A DNA stretch of 64,000 bases. It comes from Hallerella sp964397425 (lineage in GTDB: Bacteria > Fibrobacterota > Fibrobacteria > Fibrobacterales > Fibrobacteraceae). The position numbers were made by a program, and so were the translations under genes. Location of the stretch: contig CAYNID010000001.1 in NCBI GenBank assembly GCA_964397425.1, positions 62,001 to 126,000 on the forward strand. Reading direction: 5' to 3'. Every line of letters begins with the position of its first letter. The first letter of the stretch is position 1. Under the pieces are notes generated by a model. That model saw only the letters and a program-made list of their open reading frames with translations. It made no database searches and was not told the DNA's origin. Shown piece after piece: positions 26,271 to 34,475 of the stretch.

Positions 26271-26984
26271 ATGGCTAGCACCAGGTTTCAACGTGTTCTG
26301 CTGAAACTTTCCGGCGAAGCTCTTGCCGGAGAACGCGGACATGGAATCGACTCCGAAATTTTGACAGACATGGCTTCCGAAATCGCTTCTGTGGTGAAAT
26401 CGGGAGTGCAGGTTGCCCTGGTTATCGGGGGCGGGAACCTGGTGCGCGGCATTTCCGCATCTGCGGGTGGCATGAACCGTGCCCAAGGCGATGCGATGGG
26501 AATGCTCGGTACTGTAATGAATGGACTTGCGATGCAGGATGCCTTGGATAAACAGGGGATTCCTTGCGTCGTGATGTCCGCTATCCGGATGGAACCGATT
26601 TGCGAATTTTTTGACCGCAGACGGGCCATTTCGCTTTTATCTTCCGGAAACGTTGTCATTTTCTCAGCGGGAACCGGAAACCCTTATTTTACGACAGACA
26701 GCGCTGCCGCTCTCCGCGCAATTGAAACCGAATGTGATGTTATCATGAAAGCGACGAAAGTGGACGGCATTTATTCGGATGATCCGGTCAAAAATCCGCA
26801 AGCGACGCGTTTTGACGCGATTACTTATACAGAAGTAATCCAGAAAGGACTTAAAGTCATGGATACGGCTGCGGTAGCCCTTTGTTTAGAACAAAAAATG
26901 CCGATACTGGTGTTCAAAATGGTAAAAGGACACTTGACCAAGGCCGTCGTGGAAGGTAATTTAGGAACACTCGTGCACTGCTGA
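26271..26984 (+). CDS. pyrH: UMP kinase
   Basis: 237 aa. Amino-acid-kinase fold with KLSGEALAG, the glycine-rich VIGGGNLVRG and a nucleotide-binding GTGNPYFTTDSAA. It phosphorylates UMP to UDP with ATP and acts as a hexamer. The start at ATG 26271 follows the tsf TAA by one base. Order tsf-pyrH-frr is the standard bacterial one. Confidence 0.98.
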   Translation: MASTRFQRVLLKLSGEALAGERGHGIDSEILTDMASEIASVVKSGVQVALVIGGGNLVRGISASAGGMNRAQGDAMGMLGTVMNGLAMQDALDKQGIPCVVMSAIRMEPICEFFDRRRAISLLSSGNVVIFSAGTGNPYFTTDSAAALRAIETECDVIMKATKVDGIYSDDPVKNPQATRFDAITYTEVIQKGLKVMDTAAVALCLEQKMPILVFKMVKGHLTKAVVEGNLGTLVHC

Positions 26985-27022
26985 CTGCGGCGCACAACCG
27001 TTTGAATTTGAAGAGGATTTTC

Positions 27023-27559
27023 ATGGCTGAAGAATATGAAGTGAAAATGCAAAAGGCCGTTGAAGCGACCGAAAGAGAATTTTCCAAAATCCGTACGAGC
27101 GTTGCCACGCCAGCGATTTTGAACAATATTTTTGTGGATTATTATGGGACTCCGACGCCGATTCCCCAGGTGGCGAAGGTGACCGTGCCCGAACCGCGGA
27201 TGCTCCTTGTGACTCCGTGGGAAAAGCCGATGGTGGAACCCGTGAACCGCGCCATTCTGATGGCGAACATCGGTGTGACTCCGATGATGGAAAGCAACAG
27301 CATCCGGGTGTCCATTCCGATTCTCACGTCGGAACGCCGCGAAGAATTGGCGAAAATTGCCCGCAAGCACGCCGAAGAAGGCAAAGTCGCCATTCGCAAC
27401 ATTCGCCGGGACGCCAATGATGCCATCAAAAAGAACAAGGAATTGGCAGAAGACGAAGCGAAAAAGCGTCAAGAGCAAATTCAAAAGACGACTGACGCGT
27501 ATATTGCCAAAATCGATGAAATTTTGAAGGTCAAAGAAGCCGATCTGCTCGAGGTGTAA
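27023..27559 (+). CDS. frr: Ribosome recycling factor
   Basis: 178 aa. Clear RRF features: SKIRTSVATPAIL, YYGTPTPIPQVA, the hinge-proximal PILTSERREEL and AIRNIRRDANDAIK. With EF-G it splits post-termination ribosomes. AGAGGAT lies about 6 nt before ATG 27023, which I prefer over an upstream TTG. One difference from many homologues is the more hydrophobic MLLVTPWEKPMVEP segment in domain II. Confidence 0.97.
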   Translation: MAEEYEVKMQKAVEATEREFSKIRTSVATPAILNNIFVDYYGTPTPIPQVAKVTVPEPRMLLVTPWEKPMVEPVNRAILMANIGVTPMMESNSIRVSIPILTSERREELAKIARKHAEEGKVAIRNIRRDANDAIKKNKELAEDEAKKRQEQIQKTTDAYIAKIDEILKVKEADLLEV

Positions 27560-27562
27560 GCC

Positions 27563-28273
27563 ATGGGCGCTTCACTGAAACATGTCGCCATTATCATGGA
27601 CGGTAATGGACGTTGGGCCAAAAGCCGTGGACTGGAACGTTTTTTGGGGCACCGCAAGGGGACCCAGGCGACAATCGATGCGGTCAAGTTCGGCTGTGAT
27701 TTGCATTTGGAGCATTTGACCCTTTACGTTTTCAGCTCGGAAAATTGGCTGCGCCCTTCGAAAGAAGTGGATTATCTGATGAAGCTCCTTGTGGAAATGG
27801 TTCACAAGGAACTTCCGGATCTCATGGAAAAAAACGTGAAGCTTGTCGTCATCGGCAACATAGACCGCTTGCCCGAAGCTCCGCGTGAAAAGTTGAAACA
27901 GGCGATTGCAACCACTGCGGGAAATACCGGGATGCAATTGAATTTGGCCATTTCTTACGGCGGTCGCTTGGAAATCGTGGAAGCCTGCAAGACGATTGCC
28001 CAAGAAGTCCAAAATGGACAACTTTCCATTGAATCTGTCGATGAAGAGGTCTTTGCAAAACACCTTTATCTGAAAGGGGCGCCGGATCCCGATCTGGTTA
28101 TTCGTACCGGCGGAGAATTCCGCCTCTCCAATTATCTGCTTTGGCAGGCGGCTTACAGTGAATTTTATGTAACGCCAACGCTTTGGCCTGATTTTACGGA
28201 TGTAGAATTCCAAAAGGCCATTGATTTTTACAACACGCGTGAACGGCGGTTCGGAAAGGTTCTCGATGAGTAA
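27563..28273 (+). CDS. uppS: Isoprenyl transferase (undecaprenyl diphosphate synthase)
   Basis: 236 aa cis-prenyltransferase. Catalytic Asp in IIMDGNGRWAK, then GHRKGT, the FSSENWLRP motif, NLAISYGGR and the C-terminal DLVIRTGGEFRLSNYLLWQAAYSE split over the product-length helix. It makes the C55 lipid carrier used for peptidoglycan and surface glycans. It begins 3 nt after frr and overlaps cdsA by 8 nt. Confidence 0.97.
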   Translation: MGASLKHVAIIMDGNGRWAKSRGLERFLGHRKGTQATIDAVKFGCDLHLEHLTLYVFSSENWLRPSKEVDYLMKLLVEMVHKELPDLMEKNVKLVVIGNIDRLPEAPREKLKQAIATTAGNTGMQLNLAISYGGRLEIVEACKTIAQEVQNGQLSIESVDEEVFAKHLYLKGAPDPDLVIRTGGEFRLSNYLLWQAAYSEFYVTPTLWPDFTDVEFQKAIDFYNTRERRFGKVLDE

Positions 28274-29111
28274 CATGACAGTTCGCATTCTTTTTGCGGT
28301 AATCGCTATCCCCGTCACTTTTTTGCTGTTGTGGGCTAGTGATGCGACTCGCCTGCTGTTGATGCTTTTTATGAGCGGCGCGGCGGCGTGGGAATGGGCC
28401 CGCATGGCATCCAAAATGTATCAGGGGCCTTCGATGCAAATTGTCGCTCCGGTCTCTGCCATCGCGTTAGTGTTGGCCTGGATTTTTCAATCGGGCAAAT
28501 TTTTCGGACTTCCGCCTGTCGAACATCTGGTAGGCGTGGTTTTTGTTTGCGTTTTCGCACTGTATATTGTCATCGCCTTTTCAAAAGTGCCTGTGGACCA
28601 TTTGTTTCCGTGGTGTGCGGCTCAATTTTCGGGTCCACTTTATGTCGGACTTTGGGGCGGTCTCGACATTTTCTTGCTGGGTTCCGGCAATTTTTCGTTA
28701 GAACATTCATACCGCTTTATCGTCGTTTTGACGGCGATGTGGGTGTGTGACACCATGGCTTATTTTGGTGGGCGGCTTTTGGGCAAGCACAAAATGGCTC
28801 CGGAAATCAGTCCGAAGAAAACGTGGGAAGGCGCGATTTGCGGCACCGTTTTTGCCGTCGGTTGGGTGATGTTCTTTTCCCCGTCGGTTTTTGGATTGGA
28901 TTTGCCGAAAGCGGCTTTGTTGGGTTTTGTCCTCGCTGTGGCGGGGCAGGCTGGTGATTTGCTTGAATCCACGCTTAAACGTTGGTCTGGAACAAAAGAT
29001 TCCAGTCAAATTTTTCCCGGGCACGGAGGCGTCCTTGACCGGATGGATTCCTTTTTCCTTTCGGCGCCGGCGGTCGTGCTGGTGATGTTCTTTGTCAACG
29101 GAGCGGTTTAA
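28266..29111 (+). CDS. cdsA: Phosphatidate cytidylyltransferase (CDP-diacylglycerol synthase)
   Basis: 281 aa, multi-spanning inner-membrane enzyme. It carries the family signature ISPKKTWEG and the C-terminal GDLLESTLKRWSGTKDSS, GHGGVLDRMDS metal-binding region. It forms CDP-diacylglycerol from CTP and phosphatidate. ATG 28266 overlaps the uppS stop by 8 nt. Its place between uppS and dxr is standard for this operon. Confidence 0.96.
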   Translation: MSNMTVRILFAVIAIPVTFLLLWASDATRLLLMLFMSGAAAWEWARMASKMYQGPSMQIVAPVSAIALVLAWIFQSGKFFGLPPVEHLVGVVFVCVFALYIVIAFSKVPVDHLFPWCAAQFSGPLYVGLWGGLDIFLLGSGNFSLEHSYRFIVVLTAMWVCDTMAYFGGRLLGKHKMAPEISPKKTWEGAICGTVFAVGWVMFFSPSVFGLDLPKAALLGFVLAVAGQAGDLLESTLKRWSGTKDSSQIFPGHGGVLDRMDSFFLSAPAVVLVMFFVNGAV

Positions 29112-29114
29112 TCC

Positions 29115-30266
29115 ATGAAGCAGGTTTGCCTTTTAGGTGCCACTGGATCGATTGGCACTTCGACTGTCGGCGTGTTGAAACAGCACCCGGAACGATTCAA
29201 ACTCTATGCGATGGCGGCGAATCGGAACTGGAAGAAAATGGCCCAAATCGCTCGTGAAATGGACGTGGAACGCCTTTGCATGTTTGACGCGACTGCGGCG
29301 AAGGAACTTTCCAAAGAATTGGGAAAACCCGTCTTGTCTGGGATGGAAGGCCTTTGCGAATTGTGCGCCGATCCGAAGACGGATATCGTTTTGAACTCTT
29401 TGATGGGTTCTGTTGGCTGCCTCCCGACCCTTTCGGCGATCAAGGCCTCCAAGCATATCGCTCTTGCCAATAAAGAAACGCTGGTGATGGCAGGCGAAGT
29501 CATTGAAAAGGCTCTTCGAGAAAATCCGAAGGCGCGTTTGACTCCGGTGGATTCCGAACACAATGCGATTTTTCAGTGTCTTGCGGACAGACCGAATGCC
29601 GAAGTGGAAAATATCCAAATCACGGCTTCTGGTGGACCTTTCCGCGAATGGCCCCTCGAAAGATTCAAGGAAATTCGGGTTGAAGATGCGCTAAACCATC
29701 CTGTCTGGAGCATGGGACAAAAAATTACGATTGATTCGGCCAGCATGATGAACAAAGGCCTTGAAATCATCGAAGCGCATTTCCTTTTTGACATTCCTTA
29801 TGAACGGATAAACGTGGTTGTGCATCCGCAAAGTCGGGTACATTCTCTCGTGCAATTCCGCGATGGAAGTCTGATGGCGCAATTGGGAGCTCCGGACATG
29901 AAGATTCCCATCCAGTGCGCTTTGACGTGGCCCGAACGGATTCCGTTAGAAACGGAACGCTTGGATTTGGCTGAATTGGGACAGCTCACTTTTTTCAAAC
30001 CGGATTTTGAAAAGTTCCGCTGTTTGGCACTTGCAATGGAATGCGGAAAACGCGGAGGCCTTTACACCGCGATGATGAATGCGGCCAATGAAGTGCTGGT
30101 GGGAGAGTTCTTGAACCGCAAAATCGGATTTTCAGACATTCCGGATGGCGTTGAAATGGTCGTGAACAAAACACCGTCTGTTTCGGGCGATTTGGATTTG
30201 AATACGATTCTCGCCGCCGATGCCGAAGCGCGGAACCTCGCCGCAGATTGGGTAAAGAACCGCTGA
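29115..30266 (+). CDS. dxr: 1-deoxy-D-xylulose 5-phosphate reductoisomerase
   Basis: 383 aa. NADPH-binding LLGATGSIGTSTVGVL at the N-terminus, ANKETLVMAG, metal-binding PVDSEHNAIFQCL, the loop TASGGPFREWP and the MNKGLEIIEA motif. It is the second enzyme of the non-mevalonate isoprenoid pathway. It starts 3 nt after cdsA and is the last gene of the rpsB operon here. The next pathway enzyme, ispD, lies about 1.5 kb away on the opposite strand. Confidence 0.97.
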   Translation: MKQVCLLGATGSIGTSTVGVLKQHPERFKLYAMAANRNWKKMAQIAREMDVERLCMFDATAAKELSKELGKPVLSGMEGLCELCADPKTDIVLNSLMGSVGCLPTLSAIKASKHIALANKETLVMAGEVIEKALRENPKARLTPVDSEHNAIFQCLADRPNAEVENIQITASGGPFREWPLERFKEIRVEDALNHPVWSMGQKITIDSASMMNKGLEIIEAHFLFDIPYERINVVVHPQSRVHSLVQFRDGSLMAQLGAPDMKIPIQCALTWPERIPLETERLDLAELGQLTFFKPDFEKFRCLALAMECGKRGGLYTAMMNAANEVLVGEFLNRKIGFSDIPDGVEMVVNKTPSVSGDLDLNTILAADAEARNLAADWVKNR

Positions 30267-30275
30267 CGGAATCCG

Positions 30276-31121
30276 TTACTTCCGCAAAGCCCTGGCGATG
30301 TATTTCGGTAAATCCGAAGCGAGAACGCCGTATTCCGAAAGCTCCTGAGACGCCAATTCTCCGGCAAGGCCGTGGATCTTCGCTCCGAGAACGGCTGCGT
30401 CAAAAGGCTCCATCTTTTGCGCCAAAAAGCCTGCGATGACACCGGTGAGACAATCGCCGGAACCGGCTTTTGCCAGTGCGGAATTGCCTGTTTCGTTTAT
30501 CCGGTATCGGTTTCCGTCTGCGATAACCGTGCGATGACCTTTCAACAAAACAATGGCGTCAAATTTTTGGGAAGCTTCACAGGCGGCTCCAATCCTGTCT
30601 TTTAAAATGGATTCCAAATCGGCGTGCATCAACCGGGAAAGCTCTTTGGGGTGCGGCGTCATCACGACCCGTTTTTTGAATTGGAATTTTTTCTTCAAAA
30701 GGGAAAGGCGGTTTAATCCATCTGCATCCAAAACGGCGAAATTTTGTTTGCGAAGGATCAGGTCCAACGTGCTTTCGACAAGTTCTGTTACATCGTCGGG
30801 AGCGTTATTCATGGAACCGATGCCGCAGCCCAGCGCACAAACCGCACCCGTTGAAAGGCGTTCTTCGATAAGGGGGAGGGCTTCTTTTGAAATCGTAAAA
30901 CCTTTTTGCGGAAGTGGTAGAAAAACGGCGTCGGGCAACAGGGTCGCCACGGAATCAATGACCGTGGGAATCGCGGCGAGGGTCACGTAACCAGCTCCGG
31001 CCCGCAAAGCGGATGCGCTTGAAAGATAGGCGGCCCCGCGGTAATTGACGGAACCGGCAATGTTCAACACGTTTCCAAAAGTCGATTTGTTGGACTCAGC
31101 GGGACGATTGGGAATGTGCAT
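30276..31121 (-). CDS. nnrD: ADP-dependent NAD(P)H-hydrate dehydratase
   Basis: 281 aa ribokinase-like protein. It has GNVLNIAGSVNYRGAAYL (the GxxxVxGGS-like nucleotide site), LDADGLN, MTPHPKELSRL, LLKGHRTVIA and the catalytic loop KAGSGDCLTGVIAG. It repairs hydrated NADH/NADPH in an ADP- or ATP-dependent reaction. The NnrE epimerase domain often fused in other bacteria is absent. The start overlaps the end of ispD by 26 nt, and its end lies 9 nt from the converging dxr stop. Confidence 0.9.
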   Translation of the reverse strand: MHIPNRPAESNKSTFGNVLNIAGSVNYRGAAYLSSASALRAGAGYVTLAAIPTVIDSVATLLPDAVFLPLPQKGFTISKEALPLIEERLSTGAVCALGCGIGSMNNAPDDVTELVESTLDLILRKQNFAVLDADGLNRLSLLKKKFQFKKRVVMTPHPKELSRLMHADLESILKDRIGAACEASQKFDAIVLLKGHRTVIADGNRYRINETGNSALAKAGSGDCLTGVIAGFLAQKMEPFDAAVLGAKIHGLAGELASQELSEYGVLASDLPKYIARALRK

Positions 31122-31827
31122 GGGAACGCGCCTCCAGGAGTGCGCTGAAAAATTCCAAATCCGATGGCGTTGTCAGTTTGTCGTTCAGGGAATTGCCTGC
31201 CACGATAAAAACGGGAATGCCGAAATGTTCAAAAATAGAAGCTTCGTCGGTGGGCAAAAAGGTCAGGGGTTTTGCATCCAGCTTTGCGTAAAGCTCGCGG
31301 AAAAGTTTAACGGAAGCGGCTTGGGGCGTTTGAGCCAAATAGATGGAATCCCGCGGAATTGTTTTGACGATTTGACAGTGTTCTACGGATTTCACCGTAT
31401 CTGCCGAAGGCTTGGCGACGATGCACGCCCCTTTTTTCACCGAAGTTTCCATGACCTGTTCTATCAGTTCTTTGGAAACGAGCGGGCGCGCCACATCGTG
31501 AACTAATGCAAATTCCACTTGGGGAGAGAGAGCTTCGATTCCATTTCTGACCGATTCCCAGCGCTCTTTTCCGCCGATGACAATTTTCAATTTGTTCGCC
31601 GCGGGAAAGTCGGAAAGTTCATCTTCGAATTGGGATTTCCAGTCTGCGGGAACAGCCAAAACGACTTCTGCAATGGATGGAATTTGGGCGAATGTTTCTA
31701 AGGAGTGCCGGTAAACGGGCTTGCCGCCAAGAGAAAGCAGCTGTTTGGGGAGCTTTGCGCCCATCCGTTTGCCGAGACCGCCGGCAGGGAGCACGGCAGC
31801 GAATCGAATTGAAGAATCAATGGACAT
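31096..31827 (-). CDS. ispD: 2-C-methyl-D-erythritol 4-phosphate cytidylyltransferase
   Basis: 243 aa. The nucleotidyltransferase N-terminus VLPAGGLGKRMGAKLPKQLL, HDVARPLVSKELI and the late TDEASIFE match IspD, the third step of the non-mevalonate pathway. Start at ATG 31827, because the conserved core begins about 10 residues later; it lies inside the last codons of the FISUMP lipoprotein gene (11-nt overlap), so its translation is probably coupled to that gene. A longer frame to 31896 exists but would add unconserved residues. Confidence 0.93.
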   Translation of the reverse strand: MSIDSSIRFAAVLPAGGLGKRMGAKLPKQLLSLGGKPVYRHSLETFAQIPSIAEVVLAVPADWKSQFEDELSDFPAANKLKIVIGGKERWESVRNGIEALSPQVEFALVHDVARPLVSKELIEQVMETSVKKGACIVAKPSADTVKSVEHCQIVKTIPRDSIYLAQTPQAASVKLFRELYAKLDAKPLTFLPTDEASIFEHFGIPVFIVAGNSLNDKLTTPSDLEFFSALLEARSHAHSQSSR

Positions 31828-32731
31828 CTTGTACACAGCGCACGGCGTATCCCGCCGTTTTGAAATTGTAGTAGCGGTAACTTTCTGGGGAATCATAGCT
31901 CAAACTGCGGTAGAATGCCGTTTCGGCGTTTCTTTCTGTCGCTGTCCAAAAATAAGCGTGGTGACCCAAATACATGAAAGAGCCTTCGTAGACGATTCCC
32001 GAAGGGCGAGCGTTAAAACCGATGGAATCGGAGCCGTTCCCTGAACCTTCTTCGGTTTCTGCCCATCCTGTTTTGGATTTGAGCTTTTTCCCGTTGTTCT
32101 CGCCAAGAACTTTGACGAGGCTGTCCCAATCCGCATCCGTCGGCAGCCTCCAACCCGATGGGCATGCCTGTTTTGCCGTGTTGAAATCATAAAGGCGACC
32201 GTATTTTCGGCAGTTCCCTTTTTTGTTTTTGTAACAGGCGGATTTTCCGGGAACTTTTGAGTTCAAATTTTTTGTCATCCAGCGCAAGTTGCCAATGACA
32301 ACGGATGAAATTGGCGTTTCGCAATGTTGAAATTGGGCAGAAATCCAGACCGAATCGGCGGGAGTCGTAAACACGGCGGAGTCGGCGGAAGACGCGCTTA
32401 ACGATTTTTCGTAACGCGAAGGGGTCACTTTCCAACCGCTAAAACAAGAAGTTTCCGAATTCGGATTTTTCACCTTCAACACGATTTTCGTTCCCGGTTC
32501 GTATTCACCGCTTCCTGTGGCGTTCTGGATGGATAGCGGAAAGAGAAATGGCGAAGAAGAGCTTTTTTCTTCGCGGGGAACGTCGTTTGCCGAAGAACTG
32601 GAAAACTCCGAGCTGGAAGACTGTTCTGCGGAAGAGCTGGAGAAAGACTTGGCTGGTGCCGTTTTCTCTGGTTCCGGCGAAGAGCAGGCGATAAATCCGA
32701 AAATGAGCAATAAAGACATCCAAATGGGCAT
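31817..32731 (-). CDS. FISUMP-domain lipoprotein (Fibrobacter major paralogous domain)
   Basis: 304 aa. Lipobox GFIAC gives lipidated Cys16, followed by a linker with repeated SSSS runs (to about residue 60). A beta-rich section (70-140) leads to the C-terminal domain: NLRWMTKNLN, CRKYGRLYDFNTAKQACPSG, WRLPTDADWDSL and YAVRCVQD. This is the Cys- and Trp-rich FISUMP domain, expanded in Fibrobacter and found on surface proteins of unknown role. AAGGAACAGAA precedes the ATG. It is the first gene of a minus-strand trio with ispD and nnrD, an odd partner for metabolic enzymes. Confidence 0.9.
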   Translation of the reverse strand: MPIWMSLLLIFGFIACSSPEPEKTAPAKSFSSSSAEQSSSSEFSSSSANDVPREEKSSSSPFLFPLSIQNATGSGEYEPGTKIVLKVKNPNSETSCFSGWKVTPSRYEKSLSASSADSAVFTTPADSVWISAQFQHCETPISSVVIGNLRWMTKNLNSKVPGKSACYKNKKGNCRKYGRLYDFNTAKQACPSGWRLPTDADWDSLVKVLGENNGKKLKSKTGWAETEEGSGNGSDSIGFNARPSGIVYEGSFMYLGHHAYFWTATERNAETAFYRSLSYDSPESYRYYNFKTAGYAVRCVQDVH

Positions 32732-32771
32732 TTCTGTTCCTTGATTTTTGGAAAAATAATAATTTCAGCCT

Positions 32772-33614
32772 ATGGAAAATAAAAATTTCGGCATCATCCT
32801 CGGATTCGGCCACATGGGACACTTGCACGCGTCGCATTTGAACGCTTTGGGTGTTCGGATTTCCGCCGGGGATGGTGAACGAGAATGTTTGGAATTTTTG
32901 TCGTCGGATTTTTTGAAGAGGACTTTTCCGGTCAAACCGTTTGCTCTGATAGCGACGCCGGCTAGTAGTCATTTTGAATACGTGAAACGCGCGTTGGAAT
33001 CCCGCCTGGATGTTTTTGTCGAAAAACCGTTGAGCACTTCTAAAGAACAGGCGCAGACGTTGATTCAAATGGCCATGGATAGCGAAAAACTGTTGTTTGT
33101 GGGGCACTGCGAAAATTTCAATCCGGCGTTTTCGCGTTTCAAATCGAAATTTCTCGTGGCGCAGGAAATCGCCCAGCTGCAAAGTCTTGTCTTTATTCGG
33201 CATCATCCGGTTTCTGTCCGCGGAAGGGATGTTTCGGAAATTTGGGATATTGGCGTTCACGATTTTGGACTTCTCCATGAACTGCAAAAATCGGCGCCTC
33301 AAATTGTTTGGGATTCCGTAGCCGTTCAATTTGATGAAAACCGGGAATCCGTTAAAACGGAACGGAGCATCCGCGCTGAATTTTTGTCCAAGGAGGGGAA
33401 AACGTTCGTGTTGAATGCGGACTTGGGGTGTTGGCGGCAGCCGGGAACTTCCCTTTTTCAAGATCCGCTATTTGCCGAAGAACGGGAATTTCTCCGTTTG
33501 CGGACTTTGCCGTGGAAAATCCAACGGCAACAGGTTTTGTCCAATTGGGAAACGGCCTTGTTTGCCGTCCAAATGGCGGAATCTTATACGGGAATGCCGA
33601 AGAGTCCAAAGTAA
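32772..33614 (+). CDS. Gfo/Idh/MocA-family oxidoreductase
   Basis: 280 aa. The Rossmann motif GFGHMGHLHASHL near residue 12, ATPASSHFEYV, and VFVEKPLS with the family EKP Lys are visible. The C-terminal domain is shorter than usual (typical proteins are 330-380 aa). Members are NAD(P)-dependent sugar or cyclitol dehydrogenases; some act in surface-sugar synthesis. Substrate unknown. It is divergent from the FISUMP lipoprotein, and its 3' end overlaps the prepilin peptidase gene on the other strand by 31 nt. Confidence 0.88.
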   Translation: MENKNFGIILGFGHMGHLHASHLNALGVRISAGDGERECLEFLSSDFLKRTFPVKPFALIATPASSHFEYVKRALESRLDVFVEKPLSTSKEQAQTLIQMAMDSEKLLFVGHCENFNPAFSRFKSKFLVAQEIAQLQSLVFIRHHPVSVRGRDVSEIWDIGVHDFGLLHELQKSAPQIVWDSVAVQFDENRESVKTERSIRAEFLSKEGKTFVLNADLGCWRQPGTSLFQDPLFAEEREFLRLRTLPWKIQRQQVLSNWETALFAVQMAESYTGMPKSPK

Positions 33615-34402
33615 TAAACGAAAAATAAATCCCCGAAACGGTAAACGATGGGAGCCGCAATGGCGAGAAAGGGACCGAAGGGAATTTCCTTGCCAACTTC
33701 TTTTTGGAGAGCCCTGTAAGGCAGCATGACCAGAATGCCGATAAACGAAGCGAGGACCAAAACGGCAAAGGCCTTTTCAAAACCCATCAGCGCGCCAAAA
33801 CCGGCGAGAAGTTTTACGTCGCCGAGTCCCATGGCATCGCGTTTTAAAATTTTCCCGGCGATAAAGCCGATGAGATAGAGCCCTCCGCCTGCTAAAAGTG
33901 TCCCAAAAAGGCTTTCCAGCGGGGTAATTCCACCGGGGAAAAGCGAAAGAGAGAGCCCCACGACAATTCCTCCGATGCTGATGGAATCGGGGATAAGCTT
34001 GTATTCGAAGTCCACCGCGGCGACAGGATAAATGCCTAAAATCAACCAAAAAAGGGCTAAGGAGTCGGCCCAGTGCGCGACGGGTTCCGTCCACGAAAAC
34101 GGATAATTGGCTAGGAGGAGCGCCGCGGCTCCCAAAACGCCGCAAAGGGCTTCGCCTAGGGGATAGCGGATGCTGATGGGTCTGTGGCAGCAGGCGCTTT
34201 TTCCGCGCAAAAAAAGCCACCCGACAACGGGGAGGTTGTAGCGGATGGGGATCCGTTTTTGGCAATGGGGGCAAAAAGAAGGGGGAGAAAGCAGCGAAAT
34301 TCCCCGGGGCATCCGGTAAACGATGACGTTGTAAAAACTTCCGACGCAGGCGCCTAGGATGGCGAAAAGGACGGCGGCATACCAAAGAGGAATTTCTTGC
34401 AT
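33584..34402 (-). CDS. pilD: Type IV prepilin peptidase / N-methyltransferase (A24 family)
   Basis: 272 aa with about seven membrane segments. N-terminal GSFYNVIVYRMPRG, one CPHC zinc-type pair, catalytic Asp in AAVDFEYKLIPD and in GLGDVKLLAGFG. It cleaves and N-methylates prepilins and pseudopilins. In the usual second Cys pair (GKCxxC) the first Cys is Ser here (GKSACCHRP), with a shifted extra Cys, so the zinc site may differ. No pilus genes lie in the window. Start at ATG 34402; no Shine-Dalgarno is seen. Confidence 0.93.
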   Translation of the reverse strand: MQEIPLWYAAVLFAILGACVGSFYNVIVYRMPRGISLLSPPSFCPHCQKRIPIRYNLPVVGWLFLRGKSACCHRPISIRYPLGEALCGVLGAAALLLANYPFSWTEPVAHWADSLALFWLILGIYPVAAVDFEYKLIPDSISIGGIVVGLSLSLFPGGITPLESLFGTLLAGGGLYLIGFIAGKILKRDAMGLGDVKLLAGFGALMGFEKAFAVLVLASFIGILVMLPYRALQKEVGKEIPFGPFLAIAAPIVYRFGDLFFVYYFGLFGIPV

Positions 34403-34445
34403 ATCTTAAAGATAGTTTTGAATTTTGGAAATTAGATTCTAATTT
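34402..34445. promoter_or_regulatory. Divergent promoter region with two short dyads
   Basis: TATCTT-A-AAGATA (34402-34414) and AAATTAG-ATT-CTAATTT (34429-34445) lie in the 73-nt gap between pilD and the Ig-repeat lipoprotein gene. Both are perfect but short and AT-rich. They may be regulator sites; chance occurrence in AT-rich DNA is possible. Confidence 0.3.
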
Positions 34446-34475
34446 TATAAAATGGACTGTTTCAAGGGAAACCGT

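Noticed and set aside
25289..26281. Long minus-strand frame (330 codons) opposite tsf
   Set aside because: It mirrors the coding strand of a certain gene, has no Shine-Dalgarno and no domain; typical antisense frame of a biased-codon gene.
30262..30286. Bidirectional terminator between dxr and nnrD
   Set aside because: ACGGA-A-TCCGT is a dyad but too short a loop and no T-run.
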